From: Pseudomonas sp. NFR16 | GTDB taxonomy: Bacteria; Pseudomonadota; Gammaproteobacteria; Pseudomonadales; Pseudomonadaceae | Length of the DNA stretch: 64,000 nt | Assembly (NCBI RefSeq): GCF_900108875.1 | Contig: NZ_FNYJ01000009.1 | Span: 88,569 to 152,568, forward strand | Reading direction: 5' to 3' | Program-made: the position numbers and the translations under genes | The notes under the pieces: model-generated | Seen by the model: only the letters and a program-made list of their open reading frames with translations | Databases searched by the model: none | Told to the model about the DNA's origin: nothing | Part shown: one piece after another, positions 17,265-25,911 of the stretch | Layout: the number at the start of each line of letters is the position of its first letter | Position numbering within the stretch: the stretch's first letter is position 1

Positions 17265-18545
17265 CTAGTTGGCTTTGACAGTCCAAAGCTGATCCAGCCG
17301 CGTCGTATAGCTCTGACTCATCAAATCGCGGCGCATCGCCCAACCTGGATCCTTGGGAACACTGGCCACCCGAAGCGTCCCCCTGCCCCATCTACCGTTA
17401 ATGTCGTCCAGCACACTCATCAATGTATCGGCCATAGCCGGCTGCGAATGAGCGAAGAGGTCATCGGTAAACTCGCCTGGCTGACGCAGATCCATCAACA
17501 GCACTTCAGCTTTGCTGTACTTGAAGCCAGGCCTAAAGAGGCGATTAACCGCCTCGGTAGCAGCCTTCGTCATGAGCCGCACATCATTGGAAGGATACGG
17601 AAGCTCGACCAAAGCGCCATTCGCATACTTGGCCTCCTCAGGATTGAACATGCCCGTACGGATGCTCACGCGGATCTTCTTGCACAGTGAATTTTGCGCC
17701 CGAAGCTTCTCCCCCGCCCGCTGGGTATACGTGGCCACGGCCTCTTTAATCGGCTCGATGTCGGTCAGACGAGTGCCGAACATTCGGCTACAGCAGATTT
17801 CCTGCTTGGGCGGATCAGCCTCCCCGAGCTCCAGGCATGAAGTGCCGGCGAGTTCACGTGCAGTCTTCTCGATCACCACGCTGAATTTCTGCCTGAGCGT
17901 CCAAGCATCGGCCTTGGCCAAGTCCATCGCGCTCTTGATGCCCATAACTTCGAGGTGAGCTTTCATCCGCTTGCCTACGCCCCACACCTCGCCCACATCC
18001 GTGTTACGCAGCGTCCAATCACACTTGAATTGATCGCACAAATCCACCACACCACCTGTCTTGTCCAGGAGACGCTTGGCGGTGTAATTCGCAAGCTTGG
18101 CCAGCGTCTTCGTACGAGCGATTCCCACCCCGACCGGAATCCCTGTCCGCTTGAAAAGAGTCGCGCGTATGTGACGACCAAAAGCTGTCAGATCACCAGG
18201 AATGCCGGTGAGATCGGCGAAGGCCTCATCGATGCTGTAGACCTCCAGCGCCGGCACCATCGACTCGATAATCATCATCACTCGCTCACTGATATCACCG
18301 TACAGCGCATAGTTGCTGCTGAACGCCACGACCCCGTTACGACGCAAATGATCTTTGATCTGAAAATACGGCTGGCCCATCTTTACGAACGGCTTGGCGT
18401 CATAGGAACGCGCAATCACACAACCATCGTTATTGCTGAGCACCACAATTGGCGTTTTGGCGAGATCGGGCCGGAAAACCCGCTCGCAGCTCGCGTAGAA
18501 GCTGTTGCAGTCGATCAGCGCAAAGACGGGTTTAGGAGTTGTCAT
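17265..18545 (-). CDS. umuC: DNA polymerase V catalytic subunit (UmuC/RulB)
   Basis: This is a Y-family translesion polymerase of normal length (426 aa). The acidic residues of the active site are in FALIDCNSFYASCERVF and VYSIDEAFADL. Little-finger and UmuC C-terminal domains follow, with conserved LMDLRQPGEFTDDLF. The start overlaps the end of umuD by 14 bases, so the two are translated together. In P. syringae the equivalent rulB is often interrupted by integrating elements; here it is intact. It copies damaged DNA, notably after UV. Confidence 0.95.
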   Translation of the reverse strand: MTTPKPVFALIDCNSFYASCERVFRPDLAKTPIVVLSNNDGCVIARSYDAKPFVKMGQPYFQIKDHLRRNGVVAFSSNYALYGDISERVMMIIESMVPALEVYSIDEAFADLTGIPGDLTAFGRHIRATLFKRTGIPVGVGIARTKTLAKLANYTAKRLLDKTGGVVDLCDQFKCDWTLRNTDVGEVWGVGKRMKAHLEVMGIKSAMDLAKADAWTLRQKFSVVIEKTARELAGTSCLELGEADPPKQEICCSRMFGTRLTDIEPIKEAVATYTQRAGEKLRAQNSLCKKIRVSIRTGMFNPEEAKYANGALVELPYPSNDVRLMTKAATEAVNRLFRPGFKYSKAEVLLMDLRQPGEFTDDLFAHSQPAMADTLMSVLDDINGRWGRGTLRVASVPKDPGWAMRRDLMSQSYTTRLDQLWTVKAN

Positions 18546-18963
18546 GATCGCGAACGCTGTACTTCACCACACCCCAGATCACCAGCTCATCTCCCTCCAT
18601 CACGTGCATGGCCGGAAATTTAGGATTTTCCGACAATAGAATCACTGCGTTCTCACGAAGATGCAGTCGCTTGCACAATGGCTCGGTATTGAGCGCGGCG
18701 ATGACAATGTCACCCGAAACGGGCTCGACGCTTCGATCAACGACGACAAGGTCACCGGAATAGATACCAGCGCCCTGCATACTGTCCCCTTCGATTTTGA
18801 CCAAGTACACGTGCGGCGCACGGATGTCGAACAGCTCATCCAGCGAAATGTGCTTCTCGATGTGATCGGCAGCCGGAGATGGGAAGCCTGCCGGCACCTT
18901 GAACGAGTAGAGAGGCAGCTTTTCGCCGCCGTTTTCTAATGGGCCGAGGATTGTGATGCTCAT
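18532..18963 (-). CDS. umuD: Polymerase V accessory protein (UmuD/RulA)
   Basis: The 143-aa protein is an S24 self-cleaving peptidase. An Ala-Gly cleavage site is visible in KVPAGFPSPA, the nucleophile Ser in VKIEGDSMQGAGI, and the general-base Lys in PLCKRLHL. RecA filaments on damaged DNA trigger cleavage to the active form, which pairs with UmuC. A LexA box lies upstream of the ATG, so the operon belongs to the SOS response. Confidence 0.95.
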   Translation of the reverse strand: MSITILGPLENGGEKLPLYSFKVPAGFPSPAADHIEKHISLDELFDIRAPHVYLVKIEGDSMQGAGIYSGDLVVVDRSVEPVSGDIVIAALNTEPLCKRLHLRENAVILLSENPKFPAMHVMEGDELVIWGVVKYSVRDHDNS

Positions 18964-18986
18964 GATGCAAGCCTTGTCGTGAATTA

Positions 18987-19002
18987 CTGTACGTATATAC
19001 AG
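18987..19002. promoter_or_regulatory. LexA (SOS) box
   Basis: The sequence CTGTACGTATATACAG fits the CTGT-N8-ACAG LexA consensus exactly. It lies 24 bp before the umuD start and 60 bp before the divergent SRAP-like fragment, so it may control both. Confidence 0.93.
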
Positions 19003-19062
19003 TTAACGTTCTGCTTGGCTTTCGGTCAATCTCGTAAGAGCGAAAATTCGACAGGTGACATC

Positions 19063-19245
19063 ATGTGCGGACGCTACTCGATCTACGAATCGATGGATCA
19101 TTACCTCAAGGAGCTTGCACCAAAGCAGTTGGTGATCAATGGCGGTCAGCGAGCCGGTTGGAAGATGCATTTACACGCACTGATTACCTTCCGATGGAAA
19201 GCACGGCCTCCCCTGTTCCGCGAACTTGAGTACCATGCCCCATGA
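19063..19245 (+). pseudogene. SRAP (YedK/HMCES-type) gene, N-terminal fragment
   Basis: The start MCGRYSIYESMDHYLKEL, with catalytic Cys2, is characteristic of SOS response-associated peptidases, which crosslink to abasic sites in single-stranded DNA. After about 30 residues the expected NVAP segment and catalytic His region are missing and unrelated codons follow to 19245. Its end overlaps the opposite gene. It is divergent from umuDC and shares the LexA box, as intact SRAP genes often do. It looks like a remnant cut by the neighbouring module. Confidence 0.75.
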
Positions 19246-19582
19246 GCACGTACAGCGTGTTGACGCTCTCAAACAACAAACCATGTGTGAATGATTTCAT
19301 GAAGGTCGTCCTGACCCAATCGCCACGCTGCCGCTTATTTAGACTGTGAAACAGAACATTGCTCGCGTACACGATCTGCGGCGAGAGTCCATCCTGGGCA
19401 AGGAACTGTCGAAATGCTTCGTCGACGTCCACCTCGATGATTCTCCATTCTGCAACGATGCAGAAAGGCTTTTGCCCTCCGTGCACAGTTGCGACCGCGT
19501 CCTCCATCGATCCTGTGAAACCTTCAGATGGCGTTCCCGCATGGGTGAGCAATCCGGTCACCGTGTTGATCGCATCGCTCAT
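19184..19582 (-). CDS. Small protein A1 (paralogue of 25057-25446)
   Basis: The 132-aa protein has a GAGG ribosome site. It shares a clear pattern with the 129-aa protein at 25057-25446: SMEDAV/ELEEAI, PFCIVAEW/SFCIVDEW, ASNVLFHS/VFNVLFDS, and NTLYVLMGHG/NKLYVLLGHG. I recall similar Pseudomonas proteins annotated as DUF6957, but cannot confirm it. It has no membrane segment or catalytic motif. The function is unknown. Confidence 0.6.
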   Translation of the reverse strand: MSDAINTVTGLLTHAGTPSEGFTGSMEDAVATVHGGQKPFCIVAEWRIIEVDVDEAFRQFLAQDGLSPQIVYASNVLFHSLNKRQRGDWVRTTFMKSFTHGLLFESVNTLYVLMGHGTQVRGTGEAVLSIGR

Positions 19583-19693
19583 TGCTTACCTCACTTGAGA
19601 CATCCCATCGCGTAACCTTGGGAAAGCCTCATCAAGCGTGAGGCCTTCTCGTTTTGAATCCAGTAACAGGGCAGTGTTTCGCAATGAGTCAAT

Positions 19694-19930
19694 TCAAATC
19701 TCATTCACGGTGTCAGTCCCTTCGCCCGGGATGGGCTGGACAGAAACTCGCCTGACCAAACCATCAACGTCTCGACGCGCCTGGAGATAGCCTGGTCGAT
19801 CAGTCACTTCACTGGCATCAATCGAGACGCGCGCGTCCACAAATCGGAGCGTTTTCAGGCTTTCAGTGAGTCGATCACCGCCTGTTCTTCAAGGCAGATG
19901 CGCCTTGCTTGAACATCCACAGCATCGGCG
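19694..19930 (-). pseudogene. Possible frameshifted small gene
   Basis: Between A1 and B2 the minus strand reads VDVQARRICLEEQAVIDSLK, then after a one-frame change KTLRFVDARVSIDASEVTD and on to GEGTDTVNEI with a stop at 19694. Codon use looks coding on both sides of the shift near 19865. It may be a broken member of the same small-protein operon. The call is weak. Confidence 0.3.
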
Positions 19931-19948
19931 TCCTGGTTAACCTCGAAC

Positions 19949-20236
19949 TCAATGGAGCACCCGTCCGTTGGTCATTTCGCCATTTTCATGCTGCCAGTGC
20001 ACAACCACGTAAGTGCTCCCCGACCAGGTTTCGCAAAGTAGGTACCCCTCCGACAGAAACACTTTCTGAATCGCAGACGTCCGAATGTGCGCCCCCTGCC
20101 GGAAGCGGCGTCTTGCATCGTTAAAGACTAGTCCCGTCAGGACTGGAGATCTGAATTCGGTGCAACACAAGTACCCCGTGATCGGGCACCCAAAATCGAC
20201 TCGTTGTGCCACTAACACGCTGGATGGAACCCCCAC
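19949..20236 (-). CDS. Small protein B2 (paralogue of 20287-20652)
   Basis: The 95-aa ORF starts at GTG. It shares PITGYLCC, LTGLVFNDARRRF, an EGYLL strand and YVVVHWQHENGEM with the B1 protein just upstream, which has VGYLICA, MTGLLFCDHRNLL, EGYEV and YVVAHWLHENGAL. It appears shorter at the N-terminus, so it may be truncated. No function is known. Confidence 0.5.
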   Translation of the reverse strand: MGVPSSVLVAQRVDFGCPITGYLCCTEFRSPVLTGLVFNDARRRFRQGAHIRTSAIQKVFLSEGYLLCETWSGSTYVVVHWQHENGEMTNGRVLH

Positions 20237-20286
20237 TGCCTGAACCCCTTATTTTTCAAAATGCTGGAACAAGGCCAGCGGGCCTC

Positions 20287-20652
20287 TTAGTGAACTATGT
20301 CGAAACGATCCAGCGCGCCATTCTCATGAAGCCAATGAGCAACGACATAACGCCCACCATCGTCCGCCACCACCACTTCATAACCCTCCTCCCAATATCG
20401 ATCGGATATGGGTGGAGTGTGGATAGGCAGCCCCTCTGGCAAGAGGTTGCGATGATCGCAAAAGAGCAGGCCTGTCATTCTAGGAGGCCTCTCCAACGCA
20501 CAGATCAGGTAGCCGACGATGTCTGTATCCAGAACAGCCCTTCGCGCCCGCTCAACGACAGCGGGAAGTCGGTAGAACCTGAAGTCGTTCAGGGAAGCAC
20601 CAAATGACTTAACCCAATACGTCGCCTTTAAGCCGTCCTTTTGCTCAGACAT
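20287..20652 (-). CDS. Small protein B1
   Basis: I prefer ATG at 20652 (MSEQKDGLKATYWVKSFG) to TTG at 20691, giving 121 aa. The C-terminal half has a beta-rich pattern (YEVVVADDGGRYVVAHWL) shared with B2 and with B3 at 25549-25878. It is divergent from a two-HTH regulator gene across an intergenic region with a long inverted repeat. The function is unknown; the family recurs with A-type proteins. Confidence 0.55.
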   Translation of the reverse strand: MSEQKDGLKATYWVKSFGASLNDFRFYRLPAVVERARRAVLDTDIVGYLICALERPPRMTGLLFCDHRNLLPEGLPIHTPPISDRYWEEGYEVVVADDGGRYVVAHWLHENGALDRFDIVH

Positions 20653-20850
20653 GACGCTTGAAGCCCAAGGCGCAGGTTCGACATTTTTCAATTCACGAGA
20701 ACCTCTGCCGAATCAGCACGTGAAGGGCCATAGGACGGATTTAAACCACGGCGCTGCATCACCCGGATATCACCTCTATCGGCCCGAACCTATCTCGGCG
20801 CCCAGCAATAACGCCGGTATTGAAAGCGAAATTCGCCCAAGTTCGATTTA

Positions 20851-20987
20851 TCTATATATTGGTCGTGGATCGGTCGCATGACCGATGTCACGCCCCAATC
20901 AAGCCACCTCTAGCTCGAGTGCCACGCACAAACACGTCGGCCCTCACGCGGCCTGCGCCCTGATCGTCTCACGACCAAATATATAGA
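20851..20987. promoter_or_regulatory. Long inverted repeat between divergent B1 and XRE genes
   Basis: The arms TCTATATATTGGTCGTG (20851-20867) and CACGACCAAATATATAGA (20970-20987) are complementary but for one extra base. They are 102 bp apart, one near each divergent promoter. A shorter palindrome (ATCGGTC and GACCGAT, 20869-20886) lies inside. The layout suggests operators for the adjacent XRE regulator. Nothing else is seen in this 390-bp gap. Confidence 0.65.
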
Positions 20988-21042
20988 GTTGAGTGACGCA
21001 TGGCAAACGCGGCATATCGTCGGTTTTGTGAGTAGGCCCAAA

Positions 21043-21501
21043 ATGTCCTTGCGTAACGCCTTGGCTTCAGCGCTGCAGCTTCTGAGAACAGAGCGCGGAT
21101 TGTCGCAGCAAGACCTGGGTGGCAAGATCACCAGTCAACACATCAACCTGGCGGAAAACGGGAAGACATCCCTCACCACCGATTCGCTCGATGAGATCTG
21201 CAGATCGCTGCAGGTTCATCCAGTCGCCTTCTTGGCACTGATGTACGCGGCACACGAACAGACATCGGCAGCCGATGTCCTGGCGACCGCCCAAGCCGAC
21301 CTGAATGCCATGGCGTTGCTCAACAGTGCGATCAATGCGGCGCCGGAGAAAAAACCTCATCCGAGGGTAGCCAAGGCAGCGCAAGTCACCACTGCAGTTC
21401 AGGCACTGAAAGGTGCCGGCCACAGCCGTGTCGAGATTGCCAAGGTGTTAGGACTTTCAGAGCCAACTGTGAGACGCCACTGGAATCGTCCTCAGCCGTG
21501 A
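21043..21501 (+). CDS. XRE-family regulator with two HTH domains
   Basis: The start MSLRNALASALQLLRTERG at 21043 is preferred to a TTG at 20989 that runs through the operator arm. Residues 5-60 form a Cro/CI-type HTH (GLSQQDLGGKITSQHINLAE). The C-terminus holds a second, resolvase-like HTH (RVEIAKVLGLSEPTVRRHW). The same two-domain design occurs at 26767-27234. It probably controls itself and the divergent A/B genes. Confidence 0.75.
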   Translation: MSLRNALASALQLLRTERGLSQQDLGGKITSQHINLAENGKTSLTTDSLDEICRSLQVHPVAFLALMYAAHEQTSAADVLATAQADLNAMALLNSAINAAPEKKPHPRVAKAAQVTTAVQALKGAGHSRVEIAKVLGLSEPTVRRHWNRPQP

Positions 21502-21742
21502 ACCTGAATGTTCTCGCCCTGCCCGGAAGCCTGGGATGGGACGTCTGGAACTTCCCAGACATCCATACTAGAGCCGTCTGTACCCTGTCACCGCGCAAAC
21601 GTCGTTCCCAAAAACTGAGAGGTGCCATGTAACATTCTGGGCTCGCGGAAAGGAGAATCAAATGATCAGACTCCCCTTTCCATTCTGTAATGCGAGGTGA
21701 AGCTCTTCCCTTCATCTATTGCTGCCTAGGCCCCTGTCCTGC

Positions 21743-22888
21743 ATGACGATTTCACAGTTCTCCATCCCCAATGGAGCCATCAAGAAGAATGTAAAACGCA
21801 TTGTTGACCACTGGATAATCGTCAGCGTAATGCTCAGCGGCGCCGCCACACTCTTCGGCTTTGCCATCTTGTCCACGTACCTGAACGCTATCGGTCTTCC
21901 CGGACTGTTCCCCTCGGCGCTGGACACCAAGACCGCTCTCATACCCTGGATGCTGCTGGTCGGACTCCTGGTCGTCGCCTACATGTTCGTGCTCACCATG
22001 AACTCCTCGATCTTCGCATCGGGAGCCACGCTGTTTAACAAGCAACCCTATGCCCAGATCAAAATGGTCAGGATGCTTGTGCTGCCATTATTGGCTGGAG
22101 TCACCGTTCAGATGATCACCATCGTTTTGGAGATCCACCCATTGCTCACCATTTTGGCGTCGGCCTTGGCGGAGACCGTGGTGTTCATCATGCTGATGCG
22201 CAGGGAAGACTTCAGCGCTGCAATCCATGTCGCGGGGTATTTGGCCCAACCTGAACGGGCCAAAACGTGGCAGGCCCGCTACGGTGCCTTACTTCCGCTT
22301 TTCATCGTGGTGTTTTCAACGGTGCTGTCAGCGGTGTTCCCCGTCCAGCTTGTGCTATCGACCTACCCCACGCCCGACGACTTTGGCAGCACAGTCAAAC
22401 TGACCGTGCTGGCCATCTTCGTCTCCTGCTTGGCACTGGCTCCAGCCGTAGTATTCTTTGCGCTTGGGGACAACTTGTTAGCGAAAGTGCGAAACACCTC
22501 AGCAGTGCTCATGATCCTTACAATCGTTACGCTGAGCATGGCTCCTCGGACGTTCCCGGCCATGGTCTACCGAACTGCATATTTGATGGGTGTCAGAGAG
22601 ACAACAACCACGTCCTTTCTCATCACCGATACATACTCGGTGGAGCGTTTCGATTCCGATTGGGGTGAAGTGACCGTCGACAAGGATCGGCCAGTGGTTC
22701 GAGGCTTCCCCCTGCTCAGCCTTGGCGACTTTCTTATCCTGTGCCCAGCCAAGCTGGTCAACACGGAACTCTCCCAATGGCCTTCGCGCTCCGCTGCATG
22801 CTTGGTGACCGACACCAAGACAGCAAGACGCGTCCCCGAGAAAATGGCAAAAAAAAGGTGGGACAACATTCAGATGTACAACGCGTGA
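21743..22888 (+). CDS. Hypothetical multi-pass membrane protein
   Basis: From ATG 21743 the 381-aa protein has about seven or eight hydrophobic segments (for example VSVMLSGAATLFGFAIL, LIPWMLLVGLLVVAYMFVL, LPLFIVVFSTVLSAVFPVQL). A soluble C-terminal domain of about 90 residues follows, with TTTTSFLITDTYSVERFDSD. No transporter motif is recognised. It follows the XRE regulator by about 240 bp in the same direction and may be controlled by it. Confidence 0.6.
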   Translation: MTISQFSIPNGAIKKNVKRIVDHWIIVSVMLSGAATLFGFAILSTYLNAIGLPGLFPSALDTKTALIPWMLLVGLLVVAYMFVLTMNSSIFASGATLFNKQPYAQIKMVRMLVLPLLAGVTVQMITIVLEIHPLLTILASALAETVVFIMLMRREDFSAAIHVAGYLAQPERAKTWQARYGALLPLFIVVFSTVLSAVFPVQLVLSTYPTPDDFGSTVKLTVLAIFVSCLALAPAVVFFALGDNLLAKVRNTSAVLMILTIVTLSMAPRTFPAMVYRTAYLMGVRETTTTSFLITDTYSVERFDSDWGEVTVDKDRPVVRGFPLLSLGDFLILCPAKLVNTELSQWPSRSAACLVTDTKTARRVPEKMAKKRWDNIQMYNA

Positions 22889-23414
22889 TCTGAGCGGTGG
22901 GGCTTCGGAAGCCGCGATACGTGCGAGAGTGTGATGGCGGAGGCAGTGCCGCGAGAGGTGGTCAAGGTCGGGGAGGCCGAATCGGCCAGGTTGCCGAGAT
23001 GAGCGGGCCTAGGGCGAGAAAAAAAAGATGATGAACTCAACGAGGAGACCAGCGAGTTCATCACCTAAGGTCACAGGCTATTAATCGGCAAACTCGAAGC
23101 CAAAATCGCACCCGCTCCAGAAGAGTTTGTGAAGTGCGATGTTGGCCAAGCAAGGCAAGTGTCTGGTACCACTCAACCTCATTTGTCAGTCTGGCGATGC
23201 GGGGTAATTGGCCTACCCGACAAGTATGTCGACTTTCGTCGCGCGTTGCGTTGGCCAAGCACGAAGGGGGATATCACCTAACACGAAGGGAGAATTTCCG
23301 GTGATGGGGTATCGATTTGGCTGGCGCTAAATGCCAGATTGGCCGGCCAGCCTCCTCCAACGCCGGTAGTCGGCAAGTGTGCGGCATCGGCGTAGACTGC
23401 GCGTTTTTGAGCAC

Positions 23415-24305
23415 ATGGATGTTGCAACGCCGGATCAGAAATACCTTTCGTTGCTGTCAGCGGCTGCAGATCTCTTTGAGCGATTCGCCCCCTTGTTAGG
23501 CTTCGCGGCACTCGTGGTATTCGTGCTGTTGAGAACCCGATCGTTATTTTTCGTGTTTTACCGAATCCAAAGCCTGATCGGCGGAGCCCAAGCATTCCAT
23601 GATGAACGAGTGCAAAGGCATTGGAAGTCATTCGAGGACATGCAACGGCTCAACCTGTGGTTCGGTTTGAACCTGACTTCGTCACGCGCGATGCATTAAC
23701 TGTTCGCCTGGATGGATCGGCACAATCTGAGTGTCGGTGAAATTTCCCGGTCAATGACGTTTTTTGATGCCAACAAACTCGAATTTACCTTCCCCAAAAA
23801 CTGGTACTTGAAGCTTGATCTGATCTGGCAGTCGTCGGCATGGGTGATTTTGGGTTTCGGGGCGATCATGTTTTCCTGGTCGGACTATGCATTGCTGTAC
23901 GTGAAGAAAATCCACACCCTGTTTTGGGTTGCTGGAGGGCATGCATACAGCGCCGGATACCCGATTAGCTCATACGTCGTTGACGCTGGTAGCTGGCACC
24001 TGCGCGATGACTACTGCCTTTTTACCAACGCAACCGCGCCGCTCGCCGAAGAGTGGGACAAGCAGGTCATTTGTCACCTGGTTCTGGGCAATCGAGAAGA
24101 TTATGTACAAGATGCGATTCAGAACCAGCACTGGTTAGGGTGGTTCCTTGCCGTTCTTTTTCTGTACGTTTCCTTTCGCCTAATGCGTTATCTGATCAGC
24201 AGAAAACTGGCGCACAACATCCACGAAAGAGTGACAGCTAATGCCCGGCAGAGATTGGTCAGGCAGGGAACATCAACGGGTCAGGTATCCGGCCCCCCCC
24301 TCTGA
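23415..24305 (+). pseudogene. Membrane protein gene interrupted by an in-frame TAA
   Basis: One frame runs from ATG 23415 to 24305, broken only by TAA at 23697-23699 (SSRAMH-stop-LFAWMDRHN). The joined product would be about 296 aa. It has an N-terminal membrane segment (FAALVVFVLLR), a middle one (AWVILGFGAIMFSW) and one near the C-terminus (WFLAVLFLYVSF). It recalls the DUF6216 type, from memory only. CAA to TAA is the simplest cause. From 22889 to 23414 I see no supported gene. Confidence 0.65.
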
Positions 24306-24348
24306 TCCCGCTTGATGGGTGATAGATCACATGACTCATTTCAAGGCG

Positions 24349-25047
24349 TTAAGCTTCTTGAGAGGTGTTCCGATCGATCACCGTCCGAGCGAACTGGACG
24401 AGGTCTTGAATTTTCCCGCGACCGGAGCGATCCAGGTGAAACCCCATAACGCCAGCGTCGCGAGGCCCATCGCGGTCACACCGTTGCGAATCTCCGATCA
24501 TTAGCACCCGGCCTGATGTGTCACTGAAATAGTGGCCGGGTTCCACGCCGATCTGGTCGCAGATGAGTCGGTAAATACCGGGGTCGGGTTTCGTAACCCC
24601 CGCTTCAAAACTGAAAGCATAACCGTCCATATGCGGGAAGATTTCTCGGACTTTTGGGCCATAAGGGCCGGCAAGGTTAGAGCAAATTCCGGTTTTAATA
24701 CCAGCCGCGCTCAAGAGCGATATAGCTTCGATTGCATCCGCATACGGCTCGATCGAAGACAGCTCCACCTCCAGTCTGCGGTAAAGCTCTTGGCGCCGCG
24801 ACGGCGTCAACGCCACTCCAAGGGTTAAAGCCATGTCATCGAGTGACAGGTTCGCCGTCATCGCGATGTGAAGGCTGTCGGATTTTAGCTCGACACCTTG
24901 GCGCCGGCCCTCACGAATCAACTCGCGGTACGGGTTCGTCCGTCGGCTGATGCGCACTATGGTACCGAACGCATCGAAGACGACGCCGCTGATCACGGCG
25001 TTGGAGTCGCTGGTGATTCGCTGCTTGCGGCTTTTGCCATGGCTCAC
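24349..25047 (-). CDS. HAD-superfamily hydrolase
   Basis: The 232-aa protein has the HAD motifs in order: motif I (VVFDAFGTIV, with Ala where a second Asp is usual), motif II (CSNLAGPYG), motif III Lys (TKPDPGIY) and motif IV (VLMIGDSQRCDRDGPRDAG). A helical cap lies at about residues 45-95. Such enzymes are phosphatases or dehalogenases. Ala in place of the second motif I Asp, the usual acid/base in phosphatases, makes phosphatase activity less certain. It lies 9 bp after the A2 gene in the same direction, so it is probably co-transcribed. Confidence 0.8.
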   Translation of the reverse strand: MSHGKSRKQRITSDSNAVISGVVFDAFGTIVRISRRTNPYRELIREGRRQGVELKSDSLHIAMTANLSLDDMALTLGVALTPSRRQELYRRLEVELSSIEPYADAIEAISLLSAAGIKTGICSNLAGPYGPKVREIFPHMDGYAFSFEAGVTKPDPGIYRLICDQIGVEPGHYFSDTSGRVLMIGDSQRCDRDGPRDAGVMGFHLDRSGRGKIQDLVQFARTVIDRNTSQEA

Positions 25048-25056
25048 CTCAAATAG

Positions 25057-25446
25057 TCAGAACTGGCGCACGACAGCCGAAAGGGACATCGACTTGCGCC
25101 GGCCATGCCCCAGCAGGACATACAACTTGTTCTGCGTCTGAAAAAACATTTCATCGGTGAAACGCAACAAAGGTGTCGAGCGAAACCAATGGGACTTGGA
25201 ATTCGTAGAGCTATCGAATAGCACATTGAAGACCAGCAGCATGATTGGCTGCATGCCCTCCAAAGCAAGCTCCTCGACGACAAGGTCAGGAGCATCCAAA
25301 TCGAGCCAAACCCATTCGTCAACAATGCAAAAGCTGCGATCGGGGAATTTTTCCTGGGTGACCCGGATGGCTTCTTCAAGCTCGATATCTGCGCCCTGCA
25401 TAACGGAGCTCGGGCCGATCATCTGCTGCACGTCAATGTCCGACAT
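25057..25446 (-). CDS. Small protein A2 (paralogue of 19184-19582)
   Basis: The 129-aa protein matches A1 along most of its length (FCIVDEWVWLDLDAP, VFNVLFDSS, NKLYVLLGHGRR). It follows a B-type gene (25549-25878) as A1 follows B1/B2. No catalytic motif is seen. It is soluble and mixed alpha/beta. The function is unknown. Confidence 0.6.
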   Translation of the reverse strand: MSDIDVQQMIGPSSVMQGADIELEEAIRVTQEKFPDRSFCIVDEWVWLDLDAPDLVVEELALEGMQPIMLLVFNVLFDSSTNSKSHWFRSTPLLRFTDEMFFQTQNKLYVLLGHGRRKSMSLSAVVRQF

Positions 25447-25548
25447 GGATTTTCCTTTTCCATAAATGGCGGGTTTGGGCCTTTTTGGCTTTGGTGAGTG
25501 TGGTTTTTGGAGCTTGGTGAGTCTGTGCTTTTTGCTCTCAGGAGGGGG

Positions 25549-25878
25549 TTATGCGTTCGAGTCAGAACCGTCTCGCGTCATCGAATAAATCACTGTCTGC
25601 TCAACACCATCGACCTCTTCAACCATGAACAAAAGGAAGCTGACGATTACATACCGCTCACCGCTGACGGTGACTGCGATTGAATAACCCTGATCCTCAT
25701 CCATCGTCGCTATGTCATCGGTGATGACTGTGTCGCCGTTGCTCGATCGCTGGCGGATGTCGAAAAACATTGCGCCCTTGAAGCCAGCACCTGCTGGGCG
25801 AGCATCAAGCAAATAACCGCTGATCTTGCCTTCAAAGGTTAGCTTCGTGGCGTGTATCAGCTTGGCTGGAAAATACAC
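25549..25878 (-). CDS. Small protein B3
   Basis: The 109-aa ORF starts at GTG, with AGAGG upstream. The core pattern (GKISGYLLDARPAGAGFKG, AMFFDIRQRSSNGD, GERYVIVSF) aligns with B1 and B2, but the C-terminus differs (VEEVDGVEQTVIYSMTRDG). It lies 33 bp after the metallophosphoesterase and 100 bp before A2, consistent with one operon. Confidence 0.5.
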   Translation of the reverse strand: MYFPAKLIHATKLTFEGKISGYLLDARPAGAGFKGAMFFDIRQRSSNGDTVITDDIATMDEDQGYSIAVTVSGERYVIVSFLLFMVEEVDGVEQTVIYSMTRDGSDSNA

Positions 25879-25911
25879 TTTAAGAACCTCTGTTCGGCGA
25901 TCGCCAGCTAC

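Noticed and set aside
23272..23316. ATCACC...GGTGAT hairpin upstream of the interrupted membrane gene
   Set aside because: The stem is short with a long loop and no T run, so it is not reported as a terminator.
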